This document shows positions 9,064 through 17,792 of a stretch of 64,000 nt of DNA, one piece after another. The stretch comes from Acidobacteriaceae bacterium (GTDB taxonomy: Bacteria; Acidobacteriota; Terriglobia; Bryobacterales; Bryobacteraceae). Under the pieces are notes generated by a model, which had not been told where the DNA came from, searched no databases, and saw only the letters and a list, made by a program, of their open reading frames with translations. Position 1 is the first letter of the stretch, and every line of letters begins with the position of its first letter. Where the stretch lies: positions 1 to 64,000 of the forward strand of contig JAFAMD010000012.1 of the NCBI GenBank assembly GCA_019233755.1, read 5' to 3'. The translations under genes and the position numbers were made by a program.

Positions 9064-10353
9064 TTACTTGGCGGCCAGTCCGGGAAGGGATACCAGTGCC
9101 GTCGGAATGGATGTCTGCTGTTCCGGCCCGCCAAAGTAATGTTGGGCCTCGAGATTTCTGTAAACCCCGCCCGCAACTCCGGATGCCACAGGACCGCTGA
9201 TTCCTCTGCCGCCAGTCAACAGAACCACCACCGCCAGCTTCTTGTTCCCCACCTCGTTGAACGAGCCGAACCATCCCAGATGAACGCCCGGCTGTGCTGT
9301 GTCGGTGCACGTTCCGGTCTTTCCGAATACCGGCTCCGCCGGATCGAAAATCGCCCTGCGCGCCGTGCCGTATTCCACAGCGCCCTCCATTCCGTTCTTG
9401 ATTTCCGGAATGAAATTCGCGATGTCCAGCTCTCGTTTGATCCGCGGAATAAGCTTCTGCACTTCATCCTGAGTCTTTGGGTACTGGAGGTAGTACATGG
9501 TGCCCCCGGTTGCAATCGTCGAAACGATGCTTGTCAGTTCGAGCGGCGTAATGCGGATACCGTCGCCGAAACTGGTCATCATTCCCACTCCGGTTGTGGG
9601 CGGCTCAGACGCCAGATAGCCTGCTTCCTCGCCCGGTATGTCGAGGCCCGCCTTCTCGCCGAGGCCCATCAGCTTCCCGTACTTCTCAACCCGCTCAAAA
9701 CCCAACTGCTCGCCCAACTTGGCAAAATACAGGTTGTTCGAGCGCGCCAATGCCTGCGTCATGTCCATTGAAAAGCGTCGCGTAAGATGAACCTGCGCCT
9801 CGGGATTGACGATGCCTTCGCTCAAAGATGCTACGGACACAACCATCTTTACCGTAGAACAGGGCTGAAAAGCGCCTTTGGTGGCCAGCTTTTGATTCAC
9901 CATGCTTAAAATACGGCCGCTTTGCGGATCCGCGACCACAACTGTTCCGTTGTACGGTCCCAGTGCGTCGACTGCAGCTTTTCGAACGATCAGATCTTCA
10001 CCATCGACACTGTCACCCACGGTTGAATCGGCATAGGTCGGTTCCGTCCAGGGGCTCCAAACGGCCCGGCGCGTCCTGCGGCGGCGAGTCGGGTTGGCGG
10101 CTATCGTGGTGCTCACGCCGGTATGAATAACCGCCGCATGCGTGGTAGTATGGGCAACCGTGCGCCCGGTTGCGGGCGACGTCACCACGGCCGTTTTGGT
10201 GGCGACGGCCCTTTTGTGATTCCTGTGTTTGTGCTTTGCCGCAACAGGGGTAGTTGCAGCCGCCTCCGGAAACGCGGGCTGGGCGCTAAACAATGAGCCA
10301 AATGCCAGAAGTGCCAACGGCAACAATATCCGGCGAAGAGAAGGAAGGTTCAT
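9064..10353 (-). CDS. penicillin-binding transpeptidase-domain protein
   Basis: The 429-residue protein has a signal peptide or anchor (PSLRRILLPLALLAFGSLF), a low-complexity region rich in Thr, Ala and basic residues (about 31-100), and a serine transpeptidase domain. All three active-site motifs are present: STVK (Ser166, Lys169), SNN (205-207) and KTGT (345-348). It lacks the dimerisation domain of class B PBPs, so it is a compact PBP or BlaR/class-D-like D,D-transpeptidase in the periplasm. I chose ATG 10353, because the upstream extension to 10425 would bury the signal peptide. It is a single gene with a hairpin beyond its end. Confidence 0.85.
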   Translation of the reverse strand: MNLPSLRRILLPLALLAFGSLFSAQPAFPEAAATTPVAAKHKHRNHKRAVATKTAVVTSPATGRTVAHTTTHAAVIHTGVSTTIAANPTRRRRTRRAVWSPWTEPTYADSTVGDSVDGEDLIVRKAAVDALGPYNGTVVVADPQSGRILSMVNQKLATKGAFQPCSTVKMVVSVASLSEGIVNPEAQVHLTRRFSMDMTQALARSNNLYFAKLGEQLGFERVEKYGKLMGLGEKAGLDIPGEEAGYLASEPPTTGVGMMTSFGDGIRITPLELTSIVSTIATGGTMYYLQYPKTQDEVQKLIPRIKRELDIANFIPEIKNGMEGAVEYGTARRAIFDPAEPVFGKTGTCTDTAQPGVHLGWFGSFNEVGNKKLAVVVLLTGGRGISGPVASGVAGGVYRNLEAQHYFGGPEQQTSIPTALVSLPGLAAK

Positions 10354-10535
10354 TCCGCAACCCCTTCGGATAAATTCAAGATTCCCATCAAAACTGCCAA
10401 ACCTAGTACAATCCGCGTGCCACAACTTGCTCGCGGCATCTCGCGATCATGAATATCTATATCGTAAGTAGTTCTTAGAAACCGGTCAATCTAAAACATT
10501 CTCAAAGAGTTACAGATAAAAAATTTTTCACAATC

Positions 10536-11285
10536 TCAGGCAGCGGTCCAGCCGCCGTCGATTGTGACTACCGATCCATTCATGAAATCGGCAGCAGGCG
10601 AGCAGATGTACAGCGCCAGATTCGCGATCTCTTCAGGCTGTCCAATGCGCCCCAGCGGTTGCCTTTGATTTAGTTCCTCGCGAACCTTTTCTTTCTCGTG
10701 CCGATGATACTTTTCGAGGTACGCCTCGACGAATGGCGAGTCCACAGTCCCCGGCGCTATGCAGTTCACTCGAATCTGTGTGGGATAGTCAACAGCCAAC
10801 TGCCGCGTCATGGCAACAACCGCACCCTTTGTCGCACAATATGCGAATCGCCGCTTCACGCCGACGAGTCCTGCGACGGAGCCCATGTTCAGTACGTTGC
10901 CGCGGACTCGCTGCAGTAGCGGCATCGCCGCCTTCGTCATCAGGAACGTTCCGTCAACGTTCACCCTGAACAGCCGTTGCATTTCCTCCAGCCCGGTCTC
11001 CTCAACATTCCCAACCATGCCGATGCCCGCACAGTTCACCAGAACGTCAAGCGACTGAATTTCGCGAAACAGCGCCGCCACGTCCTCTTCGCTTGTGATG
11101 TCACACCGCCGGGCCCGGGTGCGCGGAGTTTTTTCGGCGAGTTCGTTCGCCCGGGCGGCGTCCACATCCACAATCAGGATCTGTGCGCCGGCTTCCGCAA
11201 ATTGCTTCACTATAGCCGCGCCGATGCCGCTCGCGCCGCCCGTAACAAGTACCGATTTGCCATCTAGTCTAAAAGGATTAGACAT
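10536..11285 (-). CDS. SDR family oxidoreductase
   Basis: Classical short-chain dehydrogenase of 249 residues. The cofactor motif TGGASGIGAAI and Asp in the second strand (IVDVD) point to NAD(H). NCAGIGMVG, a serine in MGSVAG and YCATK supply the rest of the catalytic set, and the end GSVVTIDGGWTAA is standard for the family. Substrate is unknown; the sequence resembles 3-ketoacyl-ACP reductase and sugar/alcohol dehydrogenases alike. It follows glnD by only 3 bp on the same strand, so it is probably the fourth gene of the amt-glnK-glnD operon. Confidence 0.85.
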   Translation of the reverse strand: MSNPFRLDGKSVLVTGGASGIGAAIVKQFAEAGAQILIVDVDAARANELAEKTPRTRARRCDITSEEDVAALFREIQSLDVLVNCAGIGMVGNVEETGLEEMQRLFRVNVDGTFLMTKAAMPLLQRVRGNVLNMGSVAGLVGVKRRFAYCATKGAVVAMTRQLAVDYPTQIRVNCIAPGTVDSPFVEAYLEKYHRHEKEKVREELNQRQPLGRIGQPEEIANLALYICSPAADFMNGSVVTIDGGWTAA

Positions 11286-11288
11286 GTT

Positions 11289-13775
11289 TCAGAATGGATG
11301 CCTTCCCGCAGCCGCCAGGGCAGCGTGCATCTGCTGTTGGGCGGCCTCGTCCAGCTTTTTACCTTCCTCTGTAACGTAGAATACGTCAATTGCCTTTTTC
11401 CCCTCCGTGTCCGCCAGCACCAGCTCGATGTTGCAGCCGGTATGCGCCAGCGTTGAGGTCAACGCGTATAAGAGACCGGGGCGGTCTTCGCCAATGAAGT
11501 GAATCAGCGTCGAAGAGTCAGACGCCTGGTTGTTGAAGCGGACCGATGGAGTGATCCGCGACCGCCCGCCTCCCGCCTTTGCAAGCCGCCTGCGCTTCAA
11601 AAGATCTCCAACCTCGACGGCACCCTTCACAACGCACGCGATGGTCCACTCCAGCCGGGCCGCTTCTCCTGGATTCAATTCCAGCGTCCGCATCGGATCC
11701 GAAAATTGGAATACGTCCAGTGCGCAGCCTTGGGTGTTGGCGTAAGCCTCCGCCGCCAGAATATTCATCCCGAAACTAGCGAGCGCGCCACAAATCGAAG
11801 CAAACAGCCCGCGCTGATCCGGTGCCAGCACGACGGCGGTGTACGCTCCCTCCCCTTTCGAGACTTCGACCGCGACTCCGTCCCGCTGGCGGTTCTGCTC
11901 CAGCGCAAAATGATGCTCAATCTCCTCGCGGCTATGAGTTCGCAAATAGCGAGTCGGAAGACCATCAAGGAAGCGGCGAAGCTCGGGTCCGGCAAACGCC
12001 AATACGGGCGATTCCGGTGATGGGTGAATTCGGTCTCCGGTCAACTCTCGCGTCAGTTGCTCGGAGCCAATCGTGTATACCCGCCAGAGTTGCTCGGCGC
12101 GCCAGGGCGTCATGGCGGACGGGTTCACCCCGCTGATATCGGCATAAGTAAGCAGCGTCAGCCGTCGCAGGTCCTCCTGCGTGCCGACGCGAGACGTTAT
12201 GAAGCGCGCCGTTGCCGGGTCCCCCAGATCCCGCCCGTTCATCACCCCCGACAGATCCAGATGGTGATCGATGAGGAACAGAATGGCTTTTGCTTCGGCG
12301 TCCGGCACCTTCAATCTCAGCAGCAGTTCGCTTGCCGTTTCGTGCGAACCCCTGACGTGGTCGCCCGGACGCGTGCCTTTACCGATGTCGTGGAGCAGCA
12401 GGGCGAAGCGCACCACGGCCAGATCGTCGTCTTCCCGGGCAAGTTCGCGCAGACGCGGCGGAGTGCCGGCATCATTCGTCGCCAGTTTGTCGATTGCTTC
12501 AATCGCGACCAGCGTGTGTTCGTCGACCGTATACCGGTGATAGAAATCGCGGACAACAAGGCTGTCAATCGCCTCCCACTCGGGTATCGCTGCAGCCAGA
12601 ACGCCGGTCTCCTGCATTTCGTGCAGCGCCGTGGCAGCGTGTGGCAGCGAAAACAATTCCCGCCACAGTGGCCATTCCGGCGGCCGCGCTTGAAACATCG
12701 CCGCGAGCTGCTGCGCGCTTGCACGAAGCCGCCGCTCGGCATCCCACGATAAGGCGATCCCGTGGCGCGCGACAAAAGAGAAGACTCCGAAGACCGACGC
12801 CGCTGAACTCATAATCGTCGCCGGATTCTTCAAAAACACCCGGTCATGAGAAACCGTGAGATCTGCTGTCGACAGGCGCTGGCGCGAATCGCGGAACAGC
12901 CGCAGCAGGGAACCGCTTTCCTGCCACTCGGCAAACTCGAGAGCTCGCCGCGTGCCGGCAAACACCGCGCGCGCATGACGGTAATACAATCGCATCCACT
13001 CTTCCGGATCTACCGGCTCGGCTGGAAGCTGTTCGGCTGCGTTGTCCTGTGACTCGAACGTAAGCAGGTTATTATCGCGGTGCGCTTCGAAATGCAGAAA
13101 GCAGCGTATCTGCGACAGGAACTCCTTCGCTCTGGCGCTCTCGGCAAGCGACTCCCGATACTGCTCTTTCTCGGGTCCCAGCAGTGTAAGCCAATGCAGG
13201 ACATGAATATCCCGAATGCCGCCGGGCGTTTCCTTGACATTGGGTTCCAGATGATAAGGCGTGTTCTGAAATTTCCCGTGCCGTTGCCGGCACATCGAAG
13301 TCAGATGACGCGTGAGAACGCCCCCATTCTTGGTCTTGAATTCCTGCAGCCGGTCAGCCAGTTTGCCGAAAACCGCTCGATCGCCGCACAGGTAGCGCAG
13401 ATCCAAAAGACTGATGTGCAATTCGATATTTTGCTCGTTTAACCGGCAGCACTCAGCGATGGTGCGTACGGACTGGCTCATTTTGAGACCGGAATCCCAG
13501 AGCACCCGCAGAAAATCGCAGAGCGGCTCCTTTATGTCTGCCAGCTCGGTTTCGTTCTCAAACACCAGTCCAATGTCGAGGTCCGAATAGGGGAACAATT
13601 CTTGGCGGCCGTAGCCGCCCACCGCAACCAGCGCAAACGGTGCGCTGATTCGCGCCAGGTAGTCTCGCGCTGCGCCGGAAATCTGGTTGTCTACCCAAGC
13701 GCTACGCGCTTCGAAAACGGCCGCTGCTTCGCGTGTTGCCTCAAAAAGCTTCAATAACGACTGGGGTTCACGCAT
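11289..13775 (-). CDS. glnD: [protein-PII] uridylyltransferase / uridylyl-removing enzyme
   Basis: GlnD senses glutamine and adds or removes UMP on PII proteins. The 828-residue protein shows the nucleotidyltransferase motif GGYGRQELFPYSDLDIG (53-69), the HD hydrolase motif LLHDIGKG (460-467) preceded by RYTVDEHTL, and two C-terminal ACT domains (VVLAPDQRGLFASICGAL; GEDRPGLLYALTSTLA) for glutamine sensing. It is about 60 residues shorter than the enteric enzyme, mainly at the N-terminus. It lies 33 bp after glnK and before an SDR gene, in one operon with its own substrate PII. Confidence 0.93.
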   Translation of the reverse strand: MREPQSLLKLFEATREAAAVFEARSAWVDNQISGAARDYLARISAPFALVAVGGYGRQELFPYSDLDIGLVFENETELADIKEPLCDFLRVLWDSGLKMSQSVRTIAECCRLNEQNIELHISLLDLRYLCGDRAVFGKLADRLQEFKTKNGGVLTRHLTSMCRQRHGKFQNTPYHLEPNVKETPGGIRDIHVLHWLTLLGPEKEQYRESLAESARAKEFLSQIRCFLHFEAHRDNNLLTFESQDNAAEQLPAEPVDPEEWMRLYYRHARAVFAGTRRALEFAEWQESGSLLRLFRDSRQRLSTADLTVSHDRVFLKNPATIMSSAASVFGVFSFVARHGIALSWDAERRLRASAQQLAAMFQARPPEWPLWRELFSLPHAATALHEMQETGVLAAAIPEWEAIDSLVVRDFYHRYTVDEHTLVAIEAIDKLATNDAGTPPRLRELAREDDDLAVVRFALLLHDIGKGTRPGDHVRGSHETASELLLRLKVPDAEAKAILFLIDHHLDLSGVMNGRDLGDPATARFITSRVGTQEDLRRLTLLTYADISGVNPSAMTPWRAEQLWRVYTIGSEQLTRELTGDRIHPSPESPVLAFAGPELRRFLDGLPTRYLRTHSREEIEHHFALEQNRQRDGVAVEVSKGEGAYTAVVLAPDQRGLFASICGALASFGMNILAAEAYANTQGCALDVFQFSDPMRTLELNPGEAARLEWTIACVVKGAVEVGDLLKRRRLAKAGGGRSRITPSVRFNNQASDSSTLIHFIGEDRPGLLYALTSTLAHTGCNIELVLADTEGKKAIDVFYVTEEGKKLDEAAQQQMHAALAAAGRHPF

Positions 13776-13808
13776 AGGCGGAGCACTGCATCATCGCGTT
13801 TATTCTTT

Positions 13809-14147
13809 TCAAAGTGCGGCTTCGCCGGTATCGTCGTTGCGAATACGAATCGCTTCCAGAACGTCATAGATGAAGATCTTGCCGTCGCCGATCTTCCCGG
13901 TTCGCGCCGCGGCGGAGATGGTACGGCTGATTTCATCCAGCCTCGCATCTGGAATGACGGTCTCGATTTTAATCTTCGGCAGGAGATCTACCTCATACTC
14001 CATGCCGCGATACACCTCTTTGTGCCCCTTCTGCCGGCCGTGGCCGCGCACTTCCGTTATCGTGAGGCCGTCTACGCCGATACTTTTGAGCGCTTCCTTG
14101 ACCTCGTCAAGTTTGTGCGGCTGAATAATCGCTTCAATCTTCTTCAT
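13809..14147 (-). CDS. glnK: PII nitrogen regulatory protein
   Basis: This trimeric signal protein of 112 residues binds ATP/ADP and 2-oxoglutarate and controls Amt and other targets. The T-loop uridylylation site Tyr51 is present (RGMEYEVDL), with Tyr46 nearby. The B-loop (AARTGKIGDGKIFI) and C-terminal AIRIR are intact. Its position directly after amt, 27 bp away, identifies it as GlnK by context; GlnB is the alternative name, as sequence alone does not separate them. glnD, which would modify Tyr51, is the next gene. Confidence 0.95.
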   Translation of the reverse strand: MKKIEAIIQPHKLDEVKEALKSIGVDGLTITEVRGHGRQKGHKEVYRGMEYEVDLLPKIKIETVIPDARLDEISRTISAAARTGKIGDGKIFIYDVLEAIRIRNDDTGEAAL

Positions 14148-14174
14148 CGCTTCGTTTTTTCTTACCGTCGGCCA

Positions 14175-15566
14175 TTATGCCTCAAGGTTATAGCCTTCCT
14201 CACCGTGCATGCTGAGATCGAGGCCCACTATCTCCTGCTCAGTTGTGGCGCGCACACCCACCAGCACATCCACGACCTTCAGGATGATAAGCGTACCCAC
14301 AATCGCCAGTCCCCACGAGATAGCCACCGCAACCGCCTGGTTGAGAATTTGCCCCGGGTTGCCGTCCACCAGCCCCAGCGGGAGCGCCTTCCCGGCGGCG
14401 TCTTTCAGCCCGTCGTTCACCGCATTCGTCGCAAAAACACCGGTGAGAATCGCGCCCAGGGTTCCGCCTGCTCCATGCACGCCGAATGCATCCAACGTAT
14501 CGTCATAGCCGAACTTGCTCTTGACGGTTGTCGCCATGTAGAAGCAGACCACACCTGCAAGAAAACCGATCAGCAGGGCAGGGAAAGGCTTCACGAAGCC
14601 CGATGCCGGCGTAATCGCAACCAGTCCCGCGACTGCGCCCGAGACGCCGCCGAGCAGGCTCGGTTTGCCATGCCGCACCCATTCCGCGAAGAGCCACCCG
14701 AGTGCCGCTGCGGCTGCTCCGAAATGCGTTGCCACAAAGGCGCTGCTCGCCAGCGCCGACGCATTCACCGCGCTCCCCGCATTGAATCCGAACCAGCCCA
14801 CCCACAACAGGCAGGCTCCAGTCAGGCTCAACACCAGGTTGTGCGGCTTCATCGGTTCCTTAGGGAATCCGACGCGCTTTCCGAGGTACAGCGCGCACAC
14901 CAGCGCGCTCACGCCCGAGGTGATATGAACCACCGTGCCGCCCGCGAAATCCAGGCACGGAATTTTGCCGCCCAGGAACGCATTCAACAATCCGCCCTTG
15001 CCCCACACCATGTGCGCCATCGGGAAATACACGATGGTCGACCACAGGCAGGTGAATAGCAGCATCGCGCTGAATTTGATCCGCTCCGCGAACGCGCCCG
15101 AAATCAGCGCCGGAGTGATGATCGCGAACATGAGCTGGAAAATCATGTAAGTCTGATGCGGCACGGTTGGGCCATAGTCGGGGTTGGGCGCCCCGCCCAC
15201 GCCATTCAGCAGCAGATACTGAAATCCTCCAATGAACGAATTTCCGGTGCCAAACGCAAAACTGTAGCCGTAAATCGCCCAGAGTACCGTCACCACTCCC
15301 ATCAGGACAAAGCTGTGCATCATAGTGCTGAGCACGTTCTTCGCCCGCACGAGTCCGCCGTAGAATAGCGCGAGTCCAGGGCCGGTCATCAGCAGGACGA
15401 GCGCCGAACTTGTCAGCATCCACGCGTTGTCACCTGCCATCTGCGCTGACTTGGCTGCGGCTTCAAGCGCATTCAAACGCTGGTCCGTCGTGGGAACGGT
15501 CTGGGCCATGCACTGGACGGCACACACGGCCGTCAGTAAGAACGAGATCCTGCTAAAACGGTTCAT
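14175..15566 (-). CDS. amt: ammonium transporter Amt
   Basis: Amt conducts ammonium across the inner membrane as a trimer and is blocked by GlnK. The 463-residue protein starts with a cleavable signal peptide (ISFLLTAVCAVQCMAQ), as in other Gram-negative Amts, followed by 11 membrane helices. The twin pore histidines are visible in VVHITSG and FGVHGAGG, and the periplasmic gate aromatics lie in FAFGTGN. The C-terminal tail DLSMHGEEGYN is the GlnK-contacting region. It is first in the amt-glnK-glnD-SDR operon. The 187 bp to the divergent MFS gene contains no clear sigma-54 site by eye. Confidence 0.95.
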   Translation of the reverse strand: MNRFSRISFLLTAVCAVQCMAQTVPTTDQRLNALEAAAKSAQMAGDNAWMLTSSALVLLMTGPGLALFYGGLVRAKNVLSTMMHSFVLMGVVTVLWAIYGYSFAFGTGNSFIGGFQYLLLNGVGGAPNPDYGPTVPHQTYMIFQLMFAIITPALISGAFAERIKFSAMLLFTCLWSTIVYFPMAHMVWGKGGLLNAFLGGKIPCLDFAGGTVVHITSGVSALVCALYLGKRVGFPKEPMKPHNLVLSLTGACLLWVGWFGFNAGSAVNASALASSAFVATHFGAAAAALGWLFAEWVRHGKPSLLGGVSGAVAGLVAITPASGFVKPFPALLIGFLAGVVCFYMATTVKSKFGYDDTLDAFGVHGAGGTLGAILTGVFATNAVNDGLKDAAGKALPLGLVDGNPGQILNQAVAVAISWGLAIVGTLIILKVVDVLVGVRATTEQEIVGLDLSMHGEEGYNLEA

Positions 15567-15753
15567 AAGCGTAAAACGAGACAGACTAAGGGGTTAACGC
15601 TCAAGGTAGCAATGAACAGTGGCCCGGCTGAACTTGCAAATTTCTATTCGCTGCATCGAAATCTTTTATTGCCAGTCTGAATCTTGCTGACGTACGACCT
15701 TTGCTTGCATCTACTGACTAACGGCAAAGTTGTGATCGGCCATTGCACCTCAC

Positions 15754-17328
15754 ATGCCTGAACAAGCGGACACAGTAACACAAAACCTAGAGCCGGATGT
15801 GAACCCCTGGCTGATTGCTGTCGCAGTCATTCTACCGGCGTTCATGGAGGTCATCGATACTTCCATCGCCTCGGTTTGCATACCGTACATTGCAGGCAGC
15901 CTTTCGGCTTCGAACGACGAAGCCACCTGGGTGCTGACGTTCTACTTGCTTTCGAATGCCGTCGTGCTTCCCGCCAGTGCGTGGTTTGCGCTTCGCTTCG
16001 GACGCAAAAGGTTCCTGATAGCCTCCATCGTTATCTTCACCATTTCTTCCTTCTTCTGTGGTGCGGCTACCAGCCTGATTGCCATCCTGCTTGCGCGCCT
16101 GGTGCAAGGTGCTGGCGGCGGTGGCTTGCAGCCCCTCTCTCAGGCCATCCTCACCGAAAGCTTCCCTCCCGAAAAGCGCGGGCTCGCCCAGGGTATGTTC
16201 GGACTCGGCGTCGTAGTCGCGCCGGTGCTGGGGCCGACACTCGGCGGCTTTCTCACAGACGCGTATTCCTGGCGCTGGGCATTTTACATCAACATCCCGA
16301 TTGGCGTCTTGGCCATCCTGTTGATCATGCGTTACGTCAAAGACCCCCCGTACATTACCAATGCGAAGGTGGGCAGGCTCGATACCATCGGTTTCGGGCT
16401 GCTCGCAGTGGGCCTGGGAAGCCTGCAGATTATCCTCGATCGCGGCCAGGAAGATGATTGGTTCGGTGCCATCTGGATTCGCTGGGCTTTCGTCATCATG
16501 TGCGTCGGCCTGGTCGGCTTCGTCATTTCACAACTGACCCGCGAAAACACCCTGGTCGATCTTTCCGTCTTCAAAATCCGGAACTTCACCCTAGGCTGCG
16601 TTTTGATCTTTATGTTTGGAGCCGCTGTCTATTCGGCTGTCACGCTGCTGCCGCTATACTTCCAGTCCATCATGGACTACTCGGCATGGTGGTCCGGACT
16701 CGCCGTCTCGCCTCGCGGTATCGGCTCGATCGTTGCCATGCCGGTGGTCGGCCTGCTGGTCGCCAAGATGGACAATCGTATTCTTGTCTCGACCGGTTTC
16801 CTTGTCTTTGGCGTCTGCAGCCTCTTCTGGGGCAATCTGACAATGCAAATCTCCCCGTGGTCTCTTGTAATACCGATCATCGTGAGCGGTTTCTCGCTCG
16901 GACTTGTCTTTGTCCCCTTATCCGTCACCACGTTGGCCGAACTGCCGCGCCAAGCCGTTGGCAACGGTAGCGGGCTCTACAACCTGATGCGCAATGTCGG
17001 CGGCAGTATCGGCATTTCCGTGGTGAACACCATCCTCGCTCGTCACTGGCAACTGCACCGGACGGAGCTCACGCGGGATCTTGCTCCAACGTTTCCCAAC
17101 GTGCAGCAAACCCTGGATTATTTCACCAACTTCTTCGCGCAGTACGTCGGCCATCCAACGGCACAATCCCTCGCCATTGGCCAGGTTGGCCGAACTTTGG
17201 ACCAGCAGGCGCAACTGTGGTCCTACGTCGACGACTTTCGCTATATGGCCTTTGCCTGCTTCTGTTGCGTACCGCTGGTGTGGACCTTGAAAAAAGTGAA
17301 GTTCCGCGGAGGCATCTCGGCCCACTAG
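15754..17328 (+). CDS. MFS transporter, DHA2 (EmrB/QacA) family
   Basis: The 524-residue protein is a 14-helix drug/proton antiporter of the inner membrane. Motif D1 (IDTSIASVCIPYIAGSL), motif A (WFALRFGRKRFLI), motif B (LLARLVQGAGGG) and motif C (GLGVVVAPVLGPTLGGFL) appear in order. The long C-terminal loop between the last two helices is typical of EmrB. An EmrA-type membrane fusion protein and a TetR/MarR regulator are missing nearby. The gene starts at ATG 15754, diverges from amt, and ends one base before the end of the convergent SnoaL gene. Confidence 0.9.
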   Translation: MPEQADTVTQNLEPDVNPWLIAVAVILPAFMEVIDTSIASVCIPYIAGSLSASNDEATWVLTFYLLSNAVVLPASAWFALRFGRKRFLIASIVIFTISSFFCGAATSLIAILLARLVQGAGGGGLQPLSQAILTESFPPEKRGLAQGMFGLGVVVAPVLGPTLGGFLTDAYSWRWAFYINIPIGVLAILLIMRYVKDPPYITNAKVGRLDTIGFGLLAVGLGSLQIILDRGQEDDWFGAIWIRWAFVIMCVGLVGFVISQLTRENTLVDLSVFKIRNFTLGCVLIFMFGAAVYSAVTLLPLYFQSIMDYSAWWSGLAVSPRGIGSIVAMPVVGLLVAKMDNRILVSTGFLVFGVCSLFWGNLTMQISPWSLVIPIIVSGFSLGLVFVPLSVTTLAELPRQAVGNGSGLYNLMRNVGGSIGISVVNTILARHWQLHRTELTRDLAPTFPNVQQTLDYFTNFFAQYVGHPTAQSLAIGQVGRTLDQQAQLWSYVDDFRYMAFACFCCVPLVWTLKKVKFRGGISAH

Positions 17329-17329
17329 A

Positions 17330-17722
17330 TCAGCGGGGGTGGGACGACGCTGGAACAGGTGGCGACAAGTACGCCCAGCGCTCCACCAGTTGTCCGTGCG
17401 CAATGCGCCAGATCACAATACCGCCGAATTCGATCTTTTGCCCTGTTTGGCTGTCCGTTGCGCGCCAGGTATTGCGAACTACAACTCTATCGCCCTCCGC
17501 GACGATGTCTTCAATGGTTACTCGAATATCCGGATAACTCTTGAACGCCGCGGCGAGATACTGTTTGGGACCCGCCGGTCCGGACGGATAATCGGGAGGT
17601 ACGTCGGTGCCATGCTCCTGATATTCGGGTGCGAAGTTTCTATCGGCAGCCGAGAGATCCTGCTTGTTCACAAAATCCTCGAAATGCCGGCGAACGAAAC
17701 TCTTCATCTCTTCAAGACTCAT
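17330..17722 (-). CDS. SnoaL-like ester cyclase / NTF2-fold protein
   Basis: The 130-residue protein has the cone-shaped NTF2-like fold of the SnoaL polyketide cyclase group: FVRRHFEDFVNKQDL, then YQEHG, GPKQYLAAAFKSYPDIRVTI, EGDRVVVRNTWRAT and a final strand EFGGIVIWRIAHGQLVERWAY. The His and Asp residues in these blocks are the usual pocket residues. Members isomerise or cyclise small molecules, but most genomic homologues have no proven function and no polyketide synthase is nearby. A dispersed repeat lies 17 bp upstream of the start. Confidence 0.75.
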   Translation of the reverse strand: MSLEEMKSFVRRHFEDFVNKQDLSAADRNFAPEYQEHGTDVPPDYPSGPAGPKQYLAAAFKSYPDIRVTIEDIVAEGDRVVVRNTWRATDSQTGQKIEFGGIVIWRIAHGQLVERWAYLSPPVPASSHPR

Positions 17723-17738
17723 GCACGGAGTCTACCCC

Positions 17739-17767
17739 AAATGGGGACGGTCGCACATTTAATCTGA
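17739..17767 (+). repeat. dispersed intergenic repeat, copy 1
   Basis: AAATGGGGACGGTCGCACAT and the next bases TTAATCTGA match the core of two other copies at 28793 and 37624. This copy keeps only the first 22 bp and a short tail; the cctcggaaaaccg segment found in the others is missing. Confidence 0.8.
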
Positions 17768-17792
17768 GCGCGGCCAGAATATTCTGTATCAG

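Noticed and set aside
15567..15753. Sigma-54 promoter or glutamine riboswitch before amt
   Set aside because: No GG-N10-GC box with correct spacing and no convincing riboswitch core could be found by eye.
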